Shown here: piece by piece, positions 17,964 through 25,642 of the stretch
How the letters are laid out: every line of letters begins with the position of its first letter
Position numbering within the stretch: position 1 is the first letter of the stretch
Assembly: GCA_964342825.1 (NCBI GenBank)
Contig: CAYFHO010000003.1
Coordinates: 1 to 64,000 of the forward strand
DNA length: 64,000 nt
DNA from: AAA164-E04 sp964342825
GTDB taxonomy: Bacteria; Verrucomicrobiota; Verrucomicrobiia; Limisphaerales; AAA164-E04
Reading direction: 5' to 3'
Position numbers and translations under genes: made by a program
The notes under the pieces: generated by a model
Told to the model about the DNA's origin: nothing
The model's input: the letters and a program-made list of their open reading frames with translations, nothing else
Database searches by the model: none

Positions 17964-18872
17964 TTATGGAACGATCACCTGCAATTTGTCACTGGATATT
18001 TTGAACTCTGTGGGAAGCTGCCCCACCACTTCTCCTTCCAGCTCAAAAGGAACATGATCTGCTGATTCCAGTTTCAAGGATTTGGCTTTGATATAAGTCA
18101 CGCCAGGCTGGGTATGTAATCGATCAAACCACAACCCAAGTCCACGACGGGGAAGTTCCAGCCACTTTACCTCACGAAACACTAAGGCGTGTAGACAGCC
18201 ATCGTCCAGCGCCGCATCCGGAAAAACCCGAAATCGCCCCCCGTAATACGCCCCATTTCCAATGAGTATCAATTTACCTGAAGCTTTCTCTCCATCAGGA
18301 GTATGGCAGTGGATACATGGTAAGTTGCGGCCCAGCACCTTCAGCCCGGCGATGATATAGGCCAAAGGTCCCAGTCTTTTTTTGATCTTAAAGCTCACTT
18401 CCTGAATGGCCAAGGCATCCAGACCTGCTCCACCTAACTGGGCAAAGGCTCGCTGCTGCTGAGAACCCTCTCTCGTGAAAAAGGTGATTGGAAGATCCAC
18501 CAAACAACTGTTGCCTCGAAGCAAAACCTCACGACACTGCATGGCATTCATGGGCATCCCAAGTTCTTTAGCAAAGACATTCACCGTACCCAGGGGTAAA
18601 ACGCCCAATCGAATTTCATCAGGGTTGGCTTTCGCTGCAACCAGCCCATTCAAAACTTCATATACGGTACCATCCCCGCCTGCAGCGATGACGGTGGAAT
18701 AGCCTTGTTCAATCGCACGGGTGGCAAGTTTCTCCGCATCTCCTGGTCCCTTTGTTTCCATAATGACTCCCAGCGATTCCCAAACTTGTCTCTGGGACAA
18801 AAATGATCGTGCCTTGTCACCACGAGCAGATGGGTTCGTGATGATACATGTTTTGGAGGCATGATGAGTCAT
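17964..18872 (-). CDS. Diacylglycerol-kinase-family lipid kinase (YegS/DgkB-like)
   Basis: This 302-residue protein belongs to the DAGK catalytic-domain family that phosphorylates diacylglycerol, sphingoid bases or related lipids with ATP. The nucleotide-binding region is clear: IITNPSARG at the start, AAGGDGTVYEVLNG with GGDGT at 65-69, and LGVLPLGTVNVFA near 96-108. The second domain carries the LGGAGLDALA stretch and the typical PDAALDDGCLHALVF segment. There are no membrane segments, as usual. It is divergent from the alpha-galactosidase-like gene, separated by 75 bp, and upstream of a small membrane-protein gene. The precise lipid cannot be told from sequence. Its closeness to a triterpene cyclase hints at a shared membrane-lipid theme, which is inference. 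Confidence 0.88.
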   Translation of the reverse strand: MTHHASKTCIITNPSARGDKARSFLSQRQVWESLGVIMETKGPGDAEKLATRAIEQGYSTVIAAGGDGTVYEVLNGLVAAKANPDEIRLGVLPLGTVNVFAKELGMPMNAMQCREVLLRGNSCLVDLPITFFTREGSQQQRAFAQLGGAGLDALAIQEVSFKIKKRLGPLAYIIAGLKVLGRNLPCIHCHTPDGEKASGKLILIGNGAYYGGRFRVFPDAALDDGCLHALVFREVKWLELPRRGLGLWFDRLHTQPGVTYIKAKSLKLESADHVPFELEGEVVGQLPTEFKISSDKLQVIVP

Positions 18873-18947
18873 GGACAGGTTGAAAAAGGATAGATTCTGA
18901 CTTTAGAACTGGTTGCGCATAATATTGCCTTTGGACATACTGCTCCA

Positions 18948-21245
18948 ATGTCAAATCCTAAACAAGGAGCTTCCGATCACTCTTCCAAAAACTTGAGGTT
19001 TTGTGCTTCCACTGGATCTAAGTGGATCTTTTCGGTCATTCCGATCGCTTTTTGTCTGACCTTGTTCCAAGCGTGGAACCTGCAAGCCAATCGCCCTGCA
19101 AATTATCAACTGAAAGAGGATTGGTTGATTGCTCCGAGGTCTTTCAAAACCACTATTACCGAAAATAAGGAAGAGGGCACACTCACATTGTCGAATGGTT
19201 TGATCCGCAGGGTATGGAAGCTTGCCCCCAATGCGGCTACGGTGGCACTCGACAACCTCATGACTGGTGAATCCATGCTCAGATCTGTACGGCCGGAAGC
19301 AATGTTCGATTTGGACGGATTTGTTCTACCCATCGGAGGTCTGACTGGACAACCCAATCATGCCTATCTGACAAAGGAGTGGATATCTGAAATGACTTCC
19401 TGGCCCAATAGTTTTCAATTGGAAAGCTATGAAACTGGAACTCCACAAGAACGCTTCCCCTGGAAACGAGTGCGCCACCACGCACCCGACGCCTCTTGGC
19501 CCCCCAAAGGCGTTTCTCTCAAACTCCACTTTGCAGCTCCTGATCTGTCAAATGAGAAAGAGGAGTTACCAAGTTGGCTTCAAAAGATTCGAGTCACCGT
19601 TTGTTACGAGATGTATGACGGAATCCCCGCCCTGAGCAAATGGCTGGTCGTAGAAAATCAGGACACTCGTCCTCATGATGTTGAGACATTTAAAGCGGAG
19701 ATACTGGCGGTCGTCCCCTATGAAGATCCAGTGGAATTCCGGGGCGTCGCCATACAACCACCCAATTTCCATGCTGAAACGGACTATGCTTTTGGTGGTT
19801 TTTCGGTCAAGAACAGCACTCGATTCTCCATTCACTGGAAACCGGATCCTCTTTTCCATACGCAGGTGAATTATCTCAAACAAAATCCCTGCCTACTGGA
19901 AGTAGCTCCAGAAATTGGCCCCGATCAGACTATCAAACCCAGCAATCATTTTGAATCTTTTCGGGTGTTCGAGATGCTTTTTGACACTACTGAAAGATAT
20001 CGGAAGGGGCTGGCCTTGAGGAAACTGTACCGAACCGTTGCGCCCTGGGTGACTGAGAACCCGCTGATCCTTCACCTGACGACTTCCGATGAAACCAAAA
20101 TCAAGCAGGCGATTGATCAGGCTGCAGATTGTGGATTCGAAATTGTGAACCTGAGTTTTGGCAGCGGGTTGAATATGGAAAACAATTCTGATGCGTATCT
20201 GTCAAAATTCAGAGCAATCACCGAATACGCTTATAATAAGGGAATCGAAATGGGGGGATATTCTCTTCTGTCCAGTCGCCGAATCCAACCTGATACGGAT
20301 AATTGCATCCATCCTGATACGGGTAAACCCGGTGGACAAACCCACGGATTTGCTCCCGCACTGGCTTCAGATTGGGGGCAAGATTACTTCAGGAAACTGC
20401 GCCAGTTTTTCGAAAAGACTGGGTTCAACAAATTCGTTCATGACGGTTCCTACCCCGGTGACCTGGATGCTGCTGAACGGCTGCCGCTGCAGAAGGGTCT
20501 GGCTGACAGCCGATGGGTTCAGTGGCGGATTATAACAGATTTTTATAAATGGATGCGCTCTGAGGGGATATACCTTCGAGTTCCTGATTATTATTATCTT
20601 AGCGGCGCGAATGAAGCTGGAATGGGATACCGTGAAGTCAATTGGTCCTTACCCAGAATCCAGCAGCAAATTCACACCCGACAAAACATCTTCGATGGCT
20701 CCATAGAGAAAACTCCCAGCATGGGATGGATGTTTGTGCCTCTTACGCAATATCATGGCGGTGGTGATGCTGCGACGATCGAACCTCTGAAAGACCATCT
20801 GGATCACTACGAAATCATGTTGGCTTCCAATTTAGGGGCAGGAGTACAGGCGGTCTACAGAGGACACCGCTTGTATGATTCAGAGCGGGTCAGGGATAGA
20901 GTAAAATTTTGGGTGGACTGGTACAAACAATACCGGGAAATCCTGGAAAGCGACATCATCCACACATCCTCAAAACGAGCGAACGGCCATTCACCCGACT
21001 GGGTTTTCCACGCCAATCCAGGATCTCAACACAAAGGCATGTTCGTAGGATTCAACCCACTAGAAACAGATGTCAAACAGGACATCACCTTAAACCTTTA
21101 CTACACCGGCCTAAAAAACATCGCTAGAGTCCTTCCACAAGGAAACCAAGATCAGGCGAAAGAAATCCCCATCGATCAAAACCACCAAATCAGGATCCCA
21201 GTCAACTGGCAGCTAAATGGTATTCAGTGGTTCACCATCGAGTAG
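18948..21245 (+). CDS. Secreted alpha-galactosidase-like glycoside hydrolase
   Basis: This 765-residue protein has a signal segment near 29-47 (FSVIPIAFCLTLFQAW). A large N-terminal beta domain (about 50-360) holds the stretch TLSNGLIRRVWKL, which is typical of GH36-like beta-supersandwiches. A TIM-barrel region follows (about 365-680), with the candidate nucleophile Asp in FVHDGSYPGD, and a short C-terminal beta domain ends the chain. The architecture and the LASNLGAGVQAVYRG stretch suggest clan GH-D, so alpha-galactosidase or alpha-N-acetylgalactosaminidase-like activity is plausible. I do not see the canonical KxD motif of GH36, so the exact family is open. It stands alone downstream of a divergent promoter region and would join the sulfatase and GH20 enzymes in periplasmic glycan breakdown. 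Confidence 0.55.
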   Translation: MSNPKQGASDHSSKNLRFCASTGSKWIFSVIPIAFCLTLFQAWNLQANRPANYQLKEDWLIAPRSFKTTITENKEEGTLTLSNGLIRRVWKLAPNAATVALDNLMTGESMLRSVRPEAMFDLDGFVLPIGGLTGQPNHAYLTKEWISEMTSWPNSFQLESYETGTPQERFPWKRVRHHAPDASWPPKGVSLKLHFAAPDLSNEKEELPSWLQKIRVTVCYEMYDGIPALSKWLVVENQDTRPHDVETFKAEILAVVPYEDPVEFRGVAIQPPNFHAETDYAFGGFSVKNSTRFSIHWKPDPLFHTQVNYLKQNPCLLEVAPEIGPDQTIKPSNHFESFRVFEMLFDTTERYRKGLALRKLYRTVAPWVTENPLILHLTTSDETKIKQAIDQAADCGFEIVNLSFGSGLNMENNSDAYLSKFRAITEYAYNKGIEMGGYSLLSSRRIQPDTDNCIHPDTGKPGGQTHGFAPALASDWGQDYFRKLRQFFEKTGFNKFVHDGSYPGDLDAAERLPLQKGLADSRWVQWRIITDFYKWMRSEGIYLRVPDYYYLSGANEAGMGYREVNWSLPRIQQQIHTRQNIFDGSIEKTPSMGWMFVPLTQYHGGGDAATIEPLKDHLDHYEIMLASNLGAGVQAVYRGHRLYDSERVRDRVKFWVDWYKQYREILESDIIHTSSKRANGHSPDWVFHANPGSQHKGMFVGFNPLETDVKQDITLNLYYTGLKNIARVLPQGNQDQAKEIPIDQNHQIRIPVNWQLNGIQWFTIE

Positions 21246-21731
21246 CTTTTCAAGAGGATGACGAAAAGGTTTAAGCTGGATTTGAGCATCAGCTAAGCAG
21301 CATAGAGAAAGCTTTGAGAATTAGTGTCATTTGTACTGAGATCGCTTTCTCAGTTGTTGCTAGGCCTTGAGAGGACTTTTATCCAAAGTGGAATGAGATG
21401 CTGGGCTCGCCCAGTTGTTGTGTTGTCTCCCAGTTGAGAATTCATCCATAATCGCATACTAGCTTTGTTTACGTATCGGATTTTGTGATGTTTTGCAAAT
21501 TCGCCATGGTAGTCTGCAAAACAGATTCACTTTCTCGTTAAGGTCCATCAATTTCCTATCGCAGCCTTTATATCCCTCCCTAAGCCAGTGACGTCCTTCC
21601 AAATCAGATCCTCTTCCCCGTGAAGAGGGTGAAACCGTTGTCTTGCAACGGCTGGGTTTGCCAGCTTCGCTGGGCAAACAAAAAAGCCGCCCCCGCAATG
21701 AGGACGGCTTGATGAGAACATGAAAGTTCAA
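21246..21731. other. Hairpin-dense gene-free spacer; possible structured RNA
   Basis: No gene is seen in this 486-bp stretch, but it holds an unusual number of inverted repeats. They are GAGAAAGC/GCTTTCTC (21305-21312, 21344-21351), which overlaps ACTGAGA/TCTCAGT (21335-21341, 21348-21354); CTGGG/CCCAG (21401-21414); GTTTTGCA/TGCAAAAC (21490-21497, 21515-21522); CCTCTTC/GAAGAGG (21610-21628); CCGTTG/CAACGG (21635-21651); and a 10-bp stem with one bulge at 21656-21679. The last runs into the terminator of the PEP-CTERM gene. A 9-bp direct repeat CAGTTGTTG occurs at about 21351 and 21412. It could be a long 3' UTR, a non-coding RNA or a worn mobile repeat. Confidence 0.5.
21680..21710 (-). terminator. 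Rho-independent terminator of the PEP-CTERM operon
   Basis: Read on the minus strand, arms AAGCCG and CGGCTT (21684-21689 and 21705-21710 on the + strand) enclose a GC-rich loop and are followed by a T-run. It lies 22 bp after the stop of the PEP-CTERM gene. Confidence 0.8.
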
Positions 21732-22214
21732 TTACTTCCTGCGACGGAAGAACAATGCTGCACCACCAAGGATTGCCAAAGCAACGGTAGATGGTTCAGG
21801 AATTGTTGGAACAGTAAGACCTGAGAAAGAGGCAGGAATACCACCAGCAGGTAGCGGAGGATTACCACCACCAGCACTCAGTGAGAATACTTCGGACTGC
21901 CCAGTCAAACCAGGATTACCAGAAACCCAACCAACAACGGTCAAGTCAACTGCACCAGGAGCTACACCTTCAAGCACTTTGGCTGTAGAATCACGGAATA
22001 CACCACCGGCCAAAACGGCTGAAGGAGTTCCAAGAAGCGTGCCATCAGGCAATGCAAATTGAACCATGACGTCACTTTCAGCAGGAACACCTGTGTCCAA
22101 CATGACCAAGCCACCACTTCCAGCAGATGCCACATTTGACAGGAGGGCTGTGCCCTGGCCCAATGCACTCAAACTAACGAGTGCGCAGAGCATACTTAAT
22201 ACTAATTTCTTCAT
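21732..22214 (-). CDS. PEP-CTERM sorting-domain protein
   Basis: This is a 160-residue exported protein. Residues 1-19 form a signal peptide. The body (20-135) is small-residue-rich and beta-like. The last 22 residues are a textbook PEP-CTERM tail: PEPST at 139-143, a hydrophobic helix, then FFRRRK. That tail targets the protein to an exosortase, which cleaves it and releases or anchors it at the surface; PEP-CTERM proteins usually accompany exopolysaccharide production. No exosortase lies in this window. The gene is second in an operon, 36 bp after the related secreted protein 22251-22901, and a terminator follows. Its function beyond sorting is unknown. Confidence 0.88.
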   Translation of the reverse strand: MKKLVLSMLCALVSLSALGQGTALLSNVASAGSGGLVMLDTGVPAESDVMVQFALPDGTLLGTPSAVLAGGVFRDSTAKVLEGVAPGAVDLTVVGWVSGNPGLTGQSEVFSLSAGGGNPPLPAGGIPASFSGLTVPTIPEPSTVALAILGGAALFFRRRK

Positions 22215-22250
22215 AGCTATGTTATTTATCGATAGGTTAGTTATACTTTG

Positions 22251-22901
22251 TTAGTTGATGGAAAAGTTACGATCCCATGCACCTTCTTCGACTTTATCAA
22301 CGAAGACAGCGTCAGCAACGCCCAAGGTAGGTTCGGCTGGAGACCAACCGTCAAGAGCAGGAATACCCAAGAGAGTCAACTGAGCCTGGACGAAGGATTG
22401 AGATTCGGCGTCCCATGAAGAAACGGTGTCACCATTTCCGCCAGGAAAACCATGTTCAGTCAAAGTTCCAGCAACAGGAACAGTAGAACCTTGTATGCTG
22501 ATTCCTTGAGGAACGGTTTTGTTAGAATCATCTCCCTGAAGAACTTCACCCACAAAGGTGATGGTGGTGTCTTCGGAAACATTAATGAAGAAACCAGCGC
22601 CTACAGGAAGAGTGATTTCAGGATCCCAGCCGTCAAGAGCAGGAATGCCGAGGTTGGTGAACTGGGATTGATCATATCCTGCACCGTTATAAAGTGAAAC
22701 GATAGTCCCGTTAGGAGCAACAGGAATGACTGAGCTGATTCCGTTCTCCCCGTTGGAAAGAGGGTTAGCGATCAGGTTATTTCCTGCTTTCAAGTCCTTG
22801 TTGACGTAACCAACAGCGTTCACTGAGGTCACCTGCGCTGAGGCGGAAGCCAATCCCGCTGCACCCAGCACAGCCGCGATAAGTAGTGTTTTTGTTCTCA
22901 T
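22251..22901 (-). CDS. Secreted verrucomicrobial protein with internal duplication
   Basis: This is a 216-residue exported protein with a signal peptide of about 22 residues ending ASAQ. The mature start (VTSVNAVGYVNKDLKAGNNLIANPL) matches a type of secreted protein that recurs in Verrucomicrobiota genomes and has no known function. Two halves repeat: GIPALDGWDPEITLPVGAGFF near 85-106 and GIPALDGWSPAEPTLGVADAVF near 178-199, with similar flanks. The duplication is also visible in the DNA. No membrane helix or sorting tail is present. It is the first gene of a two-gene operon with the PEP-CTERM protein and is preceded by a good promoter/palindrome. It may be a surface or matrix protein. Confidence 0.8.
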   Translation of the reverse strand: MRTKTLLIAAVLGAAGLASASAQVTSVNAVGYVNKDLKAGNNLIANPLSNGENGISSVIPVAPNGTIVSLYNGAGYDQSQFTNLGIPALDGWDPEITLPVGAGFFINVSEDTTITFVGEVLQGDDSNKTVPQGISIQGSTVPVAGTLTEHGFPGGNGDTVSSWDAESQSFVQAQLTLLGIPALDGWSPAEPTLGVADAVFVDKVEEGAWDRNFSIN

Positions 22902-22915
22902 TGCTTTTATTCTCG

Positions 22916-22934
22916 TTACCGTGTGTGGCGGTAA
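22916..22934 (-). promoter_or_regulatory. Palindrome in the promoter/leader of the secreted-protein operon
   Basis: The perfect inverted repeat TTACCG (22916-22921) / CGGTAA (22929-22934) is separated by 7 bp. It overlaps the predicted -10 edge and transcription start and ends 14 bp before the start codon. It could be an operator for a repressor or a 5'-end RNA hairpin. No regulator is known. Confidence 0.4.
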
Positions 22935-22961
22935 TGTCCGAAAAATTCAATTTTTTGTCAA
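22933..22961 (-). promoter_or_regulatory. Sigma-70-like promoter for the 22901-21732 operon
   Basis: On the minus strand a consensus -35 TTGACA (22956-22961) is followed after 17 bp by GACATT (22933-22938), a weak -10. Transcription would begin inside the adjacent palindrome and run into the secreted-protein gene. Confidence 0.4.
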
Positions 22962-23154
22962 CGTTTTTTTTTGCCCACAACGATCCTTTAAAAAATGGCA
23001 GTGGCAAACGCTTTAAAAACATACTCGCGACAAGCTCTTCTGTCAATAAATGCCATCAGCTTAAAGCGGGTTCTAGTGGCATTCTTTGACGATCCCTGCG
23101 GATATACGAATGATTGCACTTGCTTAACGGCCCCTTCATGTAAATCCTTAATCC

Positions 23155-24294
23155 ATGAAATGCATGTATCAGAGACTAATTCGGCCATTATTGTTTCAAC
23201 TTCAGGCGGAAACGGCTCATGAACAAGCACTTTCCATGTTATCAAGTGCAGCAAAAACCAGATTTGCAGGCCCCATGCTCCATAATTTTTTCGGGAGTCC
23301 ATTACTTGAAACCTCCCTCAAACACATTCATTTCCCCAATCCGCTCGGATTGGCTGCGGGTATGGACAAGAATGCGGTTGCCCTTCCAGCGTGGGAAAAT
23401 CTGGGTTTTGGATTTTGTGAAATTGGCGGCATAACACGGCACGCTCAGCCCGGAAATCCCAGGCCACGCATGTTTCGAGATCCTGAAACCCAGGCTATTA
23501 TCAATCGAATGGGCTTTAATAATGATGGGCTCAACGCTGTTGTGGATCGTTTAATAGAATGGAAAACCCGCAACCAATGGCCATCCGCGCCGGTCGCGGT
23601 CAATCTCGGTAAATCAAAAATCACCCCTTTGGAGGAAGCACCTTCAGAATATGCGCAACTGCTCAAAGCTTTCTGGCCTTATGGAGATTTCTTCATCGTC
23701 AATGTCAGCTCACCCAACACTCCTGATCTACGAAAACTTCAGCAAACAGAAGCTTTGAGGCAGGTATTACAAGCGCTGGACCAGGCTCAAACCGAGTTGG
23801 AAACAACTCATTCAGATCTGCCAAAACGCCCCATTTTTCTGAAAATCGATCCCGATATGCCCAGCGAACTGTTGGATGAGGTCATTGATGTTGTACAGGA
23901 ATCCTCACTCGAAGGCATTGTCGCCACCAACACCACCGTGGCACGCCCAGAATCGGAGGAGCCGTCAAAAACACCAGAGGTTTATGCGGAAACTGGAGGA
24001 TTGAGCGGTTATCCGTTGAAAGAACGAAGCACCCACTTGATCCGGCACATTTACGCAAGGACGAAAGGAAAGCTCACCATCATCGGTGTCGGTGGCATTT
24101 TCAATGCCCAAGACGCCTGGGAAAAGATTTGTGCCGGCGCCTCACTGGTTCAGGCGTATAGCGGAATGGTTTATGAGGGCCCAGGAATGGCCCGAGCTAT
24201 CGTGGAAGGCTTATGCGATCAAGTGGAACTTCATGGGCTTAGTTCCATTGGAGAAGCCGTCGGCAAGGAACTTGATTACATTCATTCGGATTAG
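23155..24294 (+). CDS. pyrD: Quinone-dependent (class 2) dihydroorotate dehydrogenase
   Basis: This enzyme oxidises dihydroorotate to orotate in pyrimidine synthesis and passes electrons to membrane quinone through FMN. The 379-residue length and an N-terminal amphipathic extension (about 1-50) that docks on the inner membrane mark class 2. Motifs present include LGLAAGMDKNA (FMN site), IGGITRHAQPGNPRPR, the NRMGFNNDG signature, NVSSPNTPDLRKLQ with the catalytic serine, and near the end IGVGGIF and GASLVQAYSGMVYEGP for the FMN phosphate. The PEP-CTERM operon is divergent, 250 bp away. It is convergent with the MscS gene. The assignment is firm. Confidence 0.95.
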   Translation: MKCMYQRLIRPLLFQLQAETAHEQALSMLSSAAKTRFAGPMLHNFFGSPLLETSLKHIHFPNPLGLAAGMDKNAVALPAWENLGFGFCEIGGITRHAQPGNPRPRMFRDPETQAIINRMGFNNDGLNAVVDRLIEWKTRNQWPSAPVAVNLGKSKITPLEEAPSEYAQLLKAFWPYGDFFIVNVSSPNTPDLRKLQQTEALRQVLQALDQAQTELETTHSDLPKRPIFLKIDPDMPSELLDEVIDVVQESSLEGIVATNTTVARPESEEPSKTPEVYAETGGLSGYPLKERSTHLIRHIYARTKGKLTIIGVGGIFNAQDAWEKICAGASLVQAYSGMVYEGPGMARAIVEGLCDQVELHGLSSIGEAVGKELDYIHSD

Positions 24295-24361
24295 TTGAAA
24301 TTACCCCAGAAAACTCTAAGCGTCTTCTACACAGAATGGTTCCGACAACAGCCGTTTGAGA

Positions 24362-25603
24362 CTATTTGGCCAGGGAAGCAAAATCCTTTCCGGTAGGATT
24401 CTGGAAAGCCTTGAGATCGAATTCCGGCAGAACGGCCAGAAAGTGATCAAACAGATCCGATTGAATATCTTCGTAGGGCACCCACCGTTTTTCTTTGGAA
24501 AAAATGTATATTTGGATGGGTAGTCCCTGCGGCGTAGGTTCCAACTGCCTGACCAATAGTGTCATGTCTTTATTGACCTGGGGGTGATGACGCAGGTAGG
24601 CCTCAACATAGGCTCTGAAAGTACCGACGTTGGTCATTCGACGTCCATTGGCCAGGCTTGACTCATCCACTTTCTGTTCCTTGTTGTACTTGGATAATTC
24701 CCCTTTCTTACGGTCGATGTATTCCTGAATATATTGAATCCTGGAGTAGCGTTTCAACATTTCCTCATCGCAAAAACGAATGGAATTGATATCCAGATAC
24801 AATGACCGCTTGATCCGCCGGCCATCCGACTCGCTCATACCGCGCCAATTTTTAAAGGCGTCACTGATGAGAGCGTAGGTGGGAATGGTGGTGATCGTTT
24901 TATCCCAGTTTTGCACCTTAACGGTCGTCAGGGTAATTTCGAGCACGTCTCCGTCCGCTCCATATTTGGGCATTTCCAGCCAATCGCCAATCGCCAACAT
25001 TCTGTTGGTCGTCAGTTGGATACCTGCTGTCAAACCAAGAATGGCATCTTTGAAAACGAGCATGAGAACCGCGGTTAATGCCCCCAGACTACCAAACAAA
25101 ACGGCTGGATTCTTGTCCATGACGGTAGCCACGATGTATAGACCACCAACAAAAAAGACCACCAATTTGAACACCTGAAGAAAACTCTTGATAGGTACCT
25201 GTTTGGACCATTTGAAGCCTCGATAAATATCAAGCAAGGCACCCAGAAAAGAGTCCACCACCATCAGAACGATGACAGTGATATAAACTTTGATTCCGGA
25301 TTCTATAACCTTCACGCCGTCGGGATGGGCCCTCCAGATCACCGGCAGGAATCTGGAAAGCACAATGATTGGTGCCAGGTGGGAGAGCTTGTGAAAGACT
25401 TTGCGATCTGCCAGTTTATCGTCCCACTTGAACCTGGATTTTCTGATAAAAAGATGAAGTGCTCTTACGATGAGGTTCTTGGCGAGGTAATTGACTAGAA
25501 CAGAAACACACAACACTCCGAAGGTGGCAATCCACTTGGCAAGTGAGGGAGCCCATTCCGCAGATACACCACCTTCCGTCAATGTTCTAATCAACCATTG
25601 CAT
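24362..25603 (-). CDS. Mechanosensitive channel of the MscS family
   Basis: This 413-residue inner-membrane protein has about five N-terminal hydrophobic helices (near 24-45, 69-88, 104-125, 143-162 and 164-190). The last contains LFGSLGALTAVLMLVFKDAILGLTAG, the pore-lining helix typical of MscS. The beta domain follows (LAIGDWLEMPKYGADGDVLEITLTTV), then NWDKTITTIPTYALISDAFKNW, both family signatures. The C-terminal alpha/beta domain (about 270-400) is longer than in E. coli MscS and resembles the YbdG/MSL-like branch. Such channels open under membrane tension to release solutes on hypo-osmotic shock. The gene is convergent with pyrD, and the protease gene lies upstream. Confidence 0.9.
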   Translation of the reverse strand: MQWLIRTLTEGGVSAEWAPSLAKWIATFGVLCVSVLVNYLAKNLIVRALHLFIRKSRFKWDDKLADRKVFHKLSHLAPIIVLSRFLPVIWRAHPDGVKVIESGIKVYITVIVLMVVDSFLGALLDIYRGFKWSKQVPIKSFLQVFKLVVFFVGGLYIVATVMDKNPAVLFGSLGALTAVLMLVFKDAILGLTAGIQLTTNRMLAIGDWLEMPKYGADGDVLEITLTTVKVQNWDKTITTIPTYALISDAFKNWRGMSESDGRRIKRSLYLDINSIRFCDEEMLKRYSRIQYIQEYIDRKKGELSKYNKEQKVDESSLANGRRMTNVGTFRAYVEAYLRHHPQVNKDMTLLVRQLEPTPQGLPIQIYIFSKEKRWVPYEDIQSDLFDHFLAVLPEFDLKAFQNPTGKDFASLAK

Positions 25604-25642
25604 GAGCCAAAGTTTAGCAATTACATCTCAAAAATAAACTTT

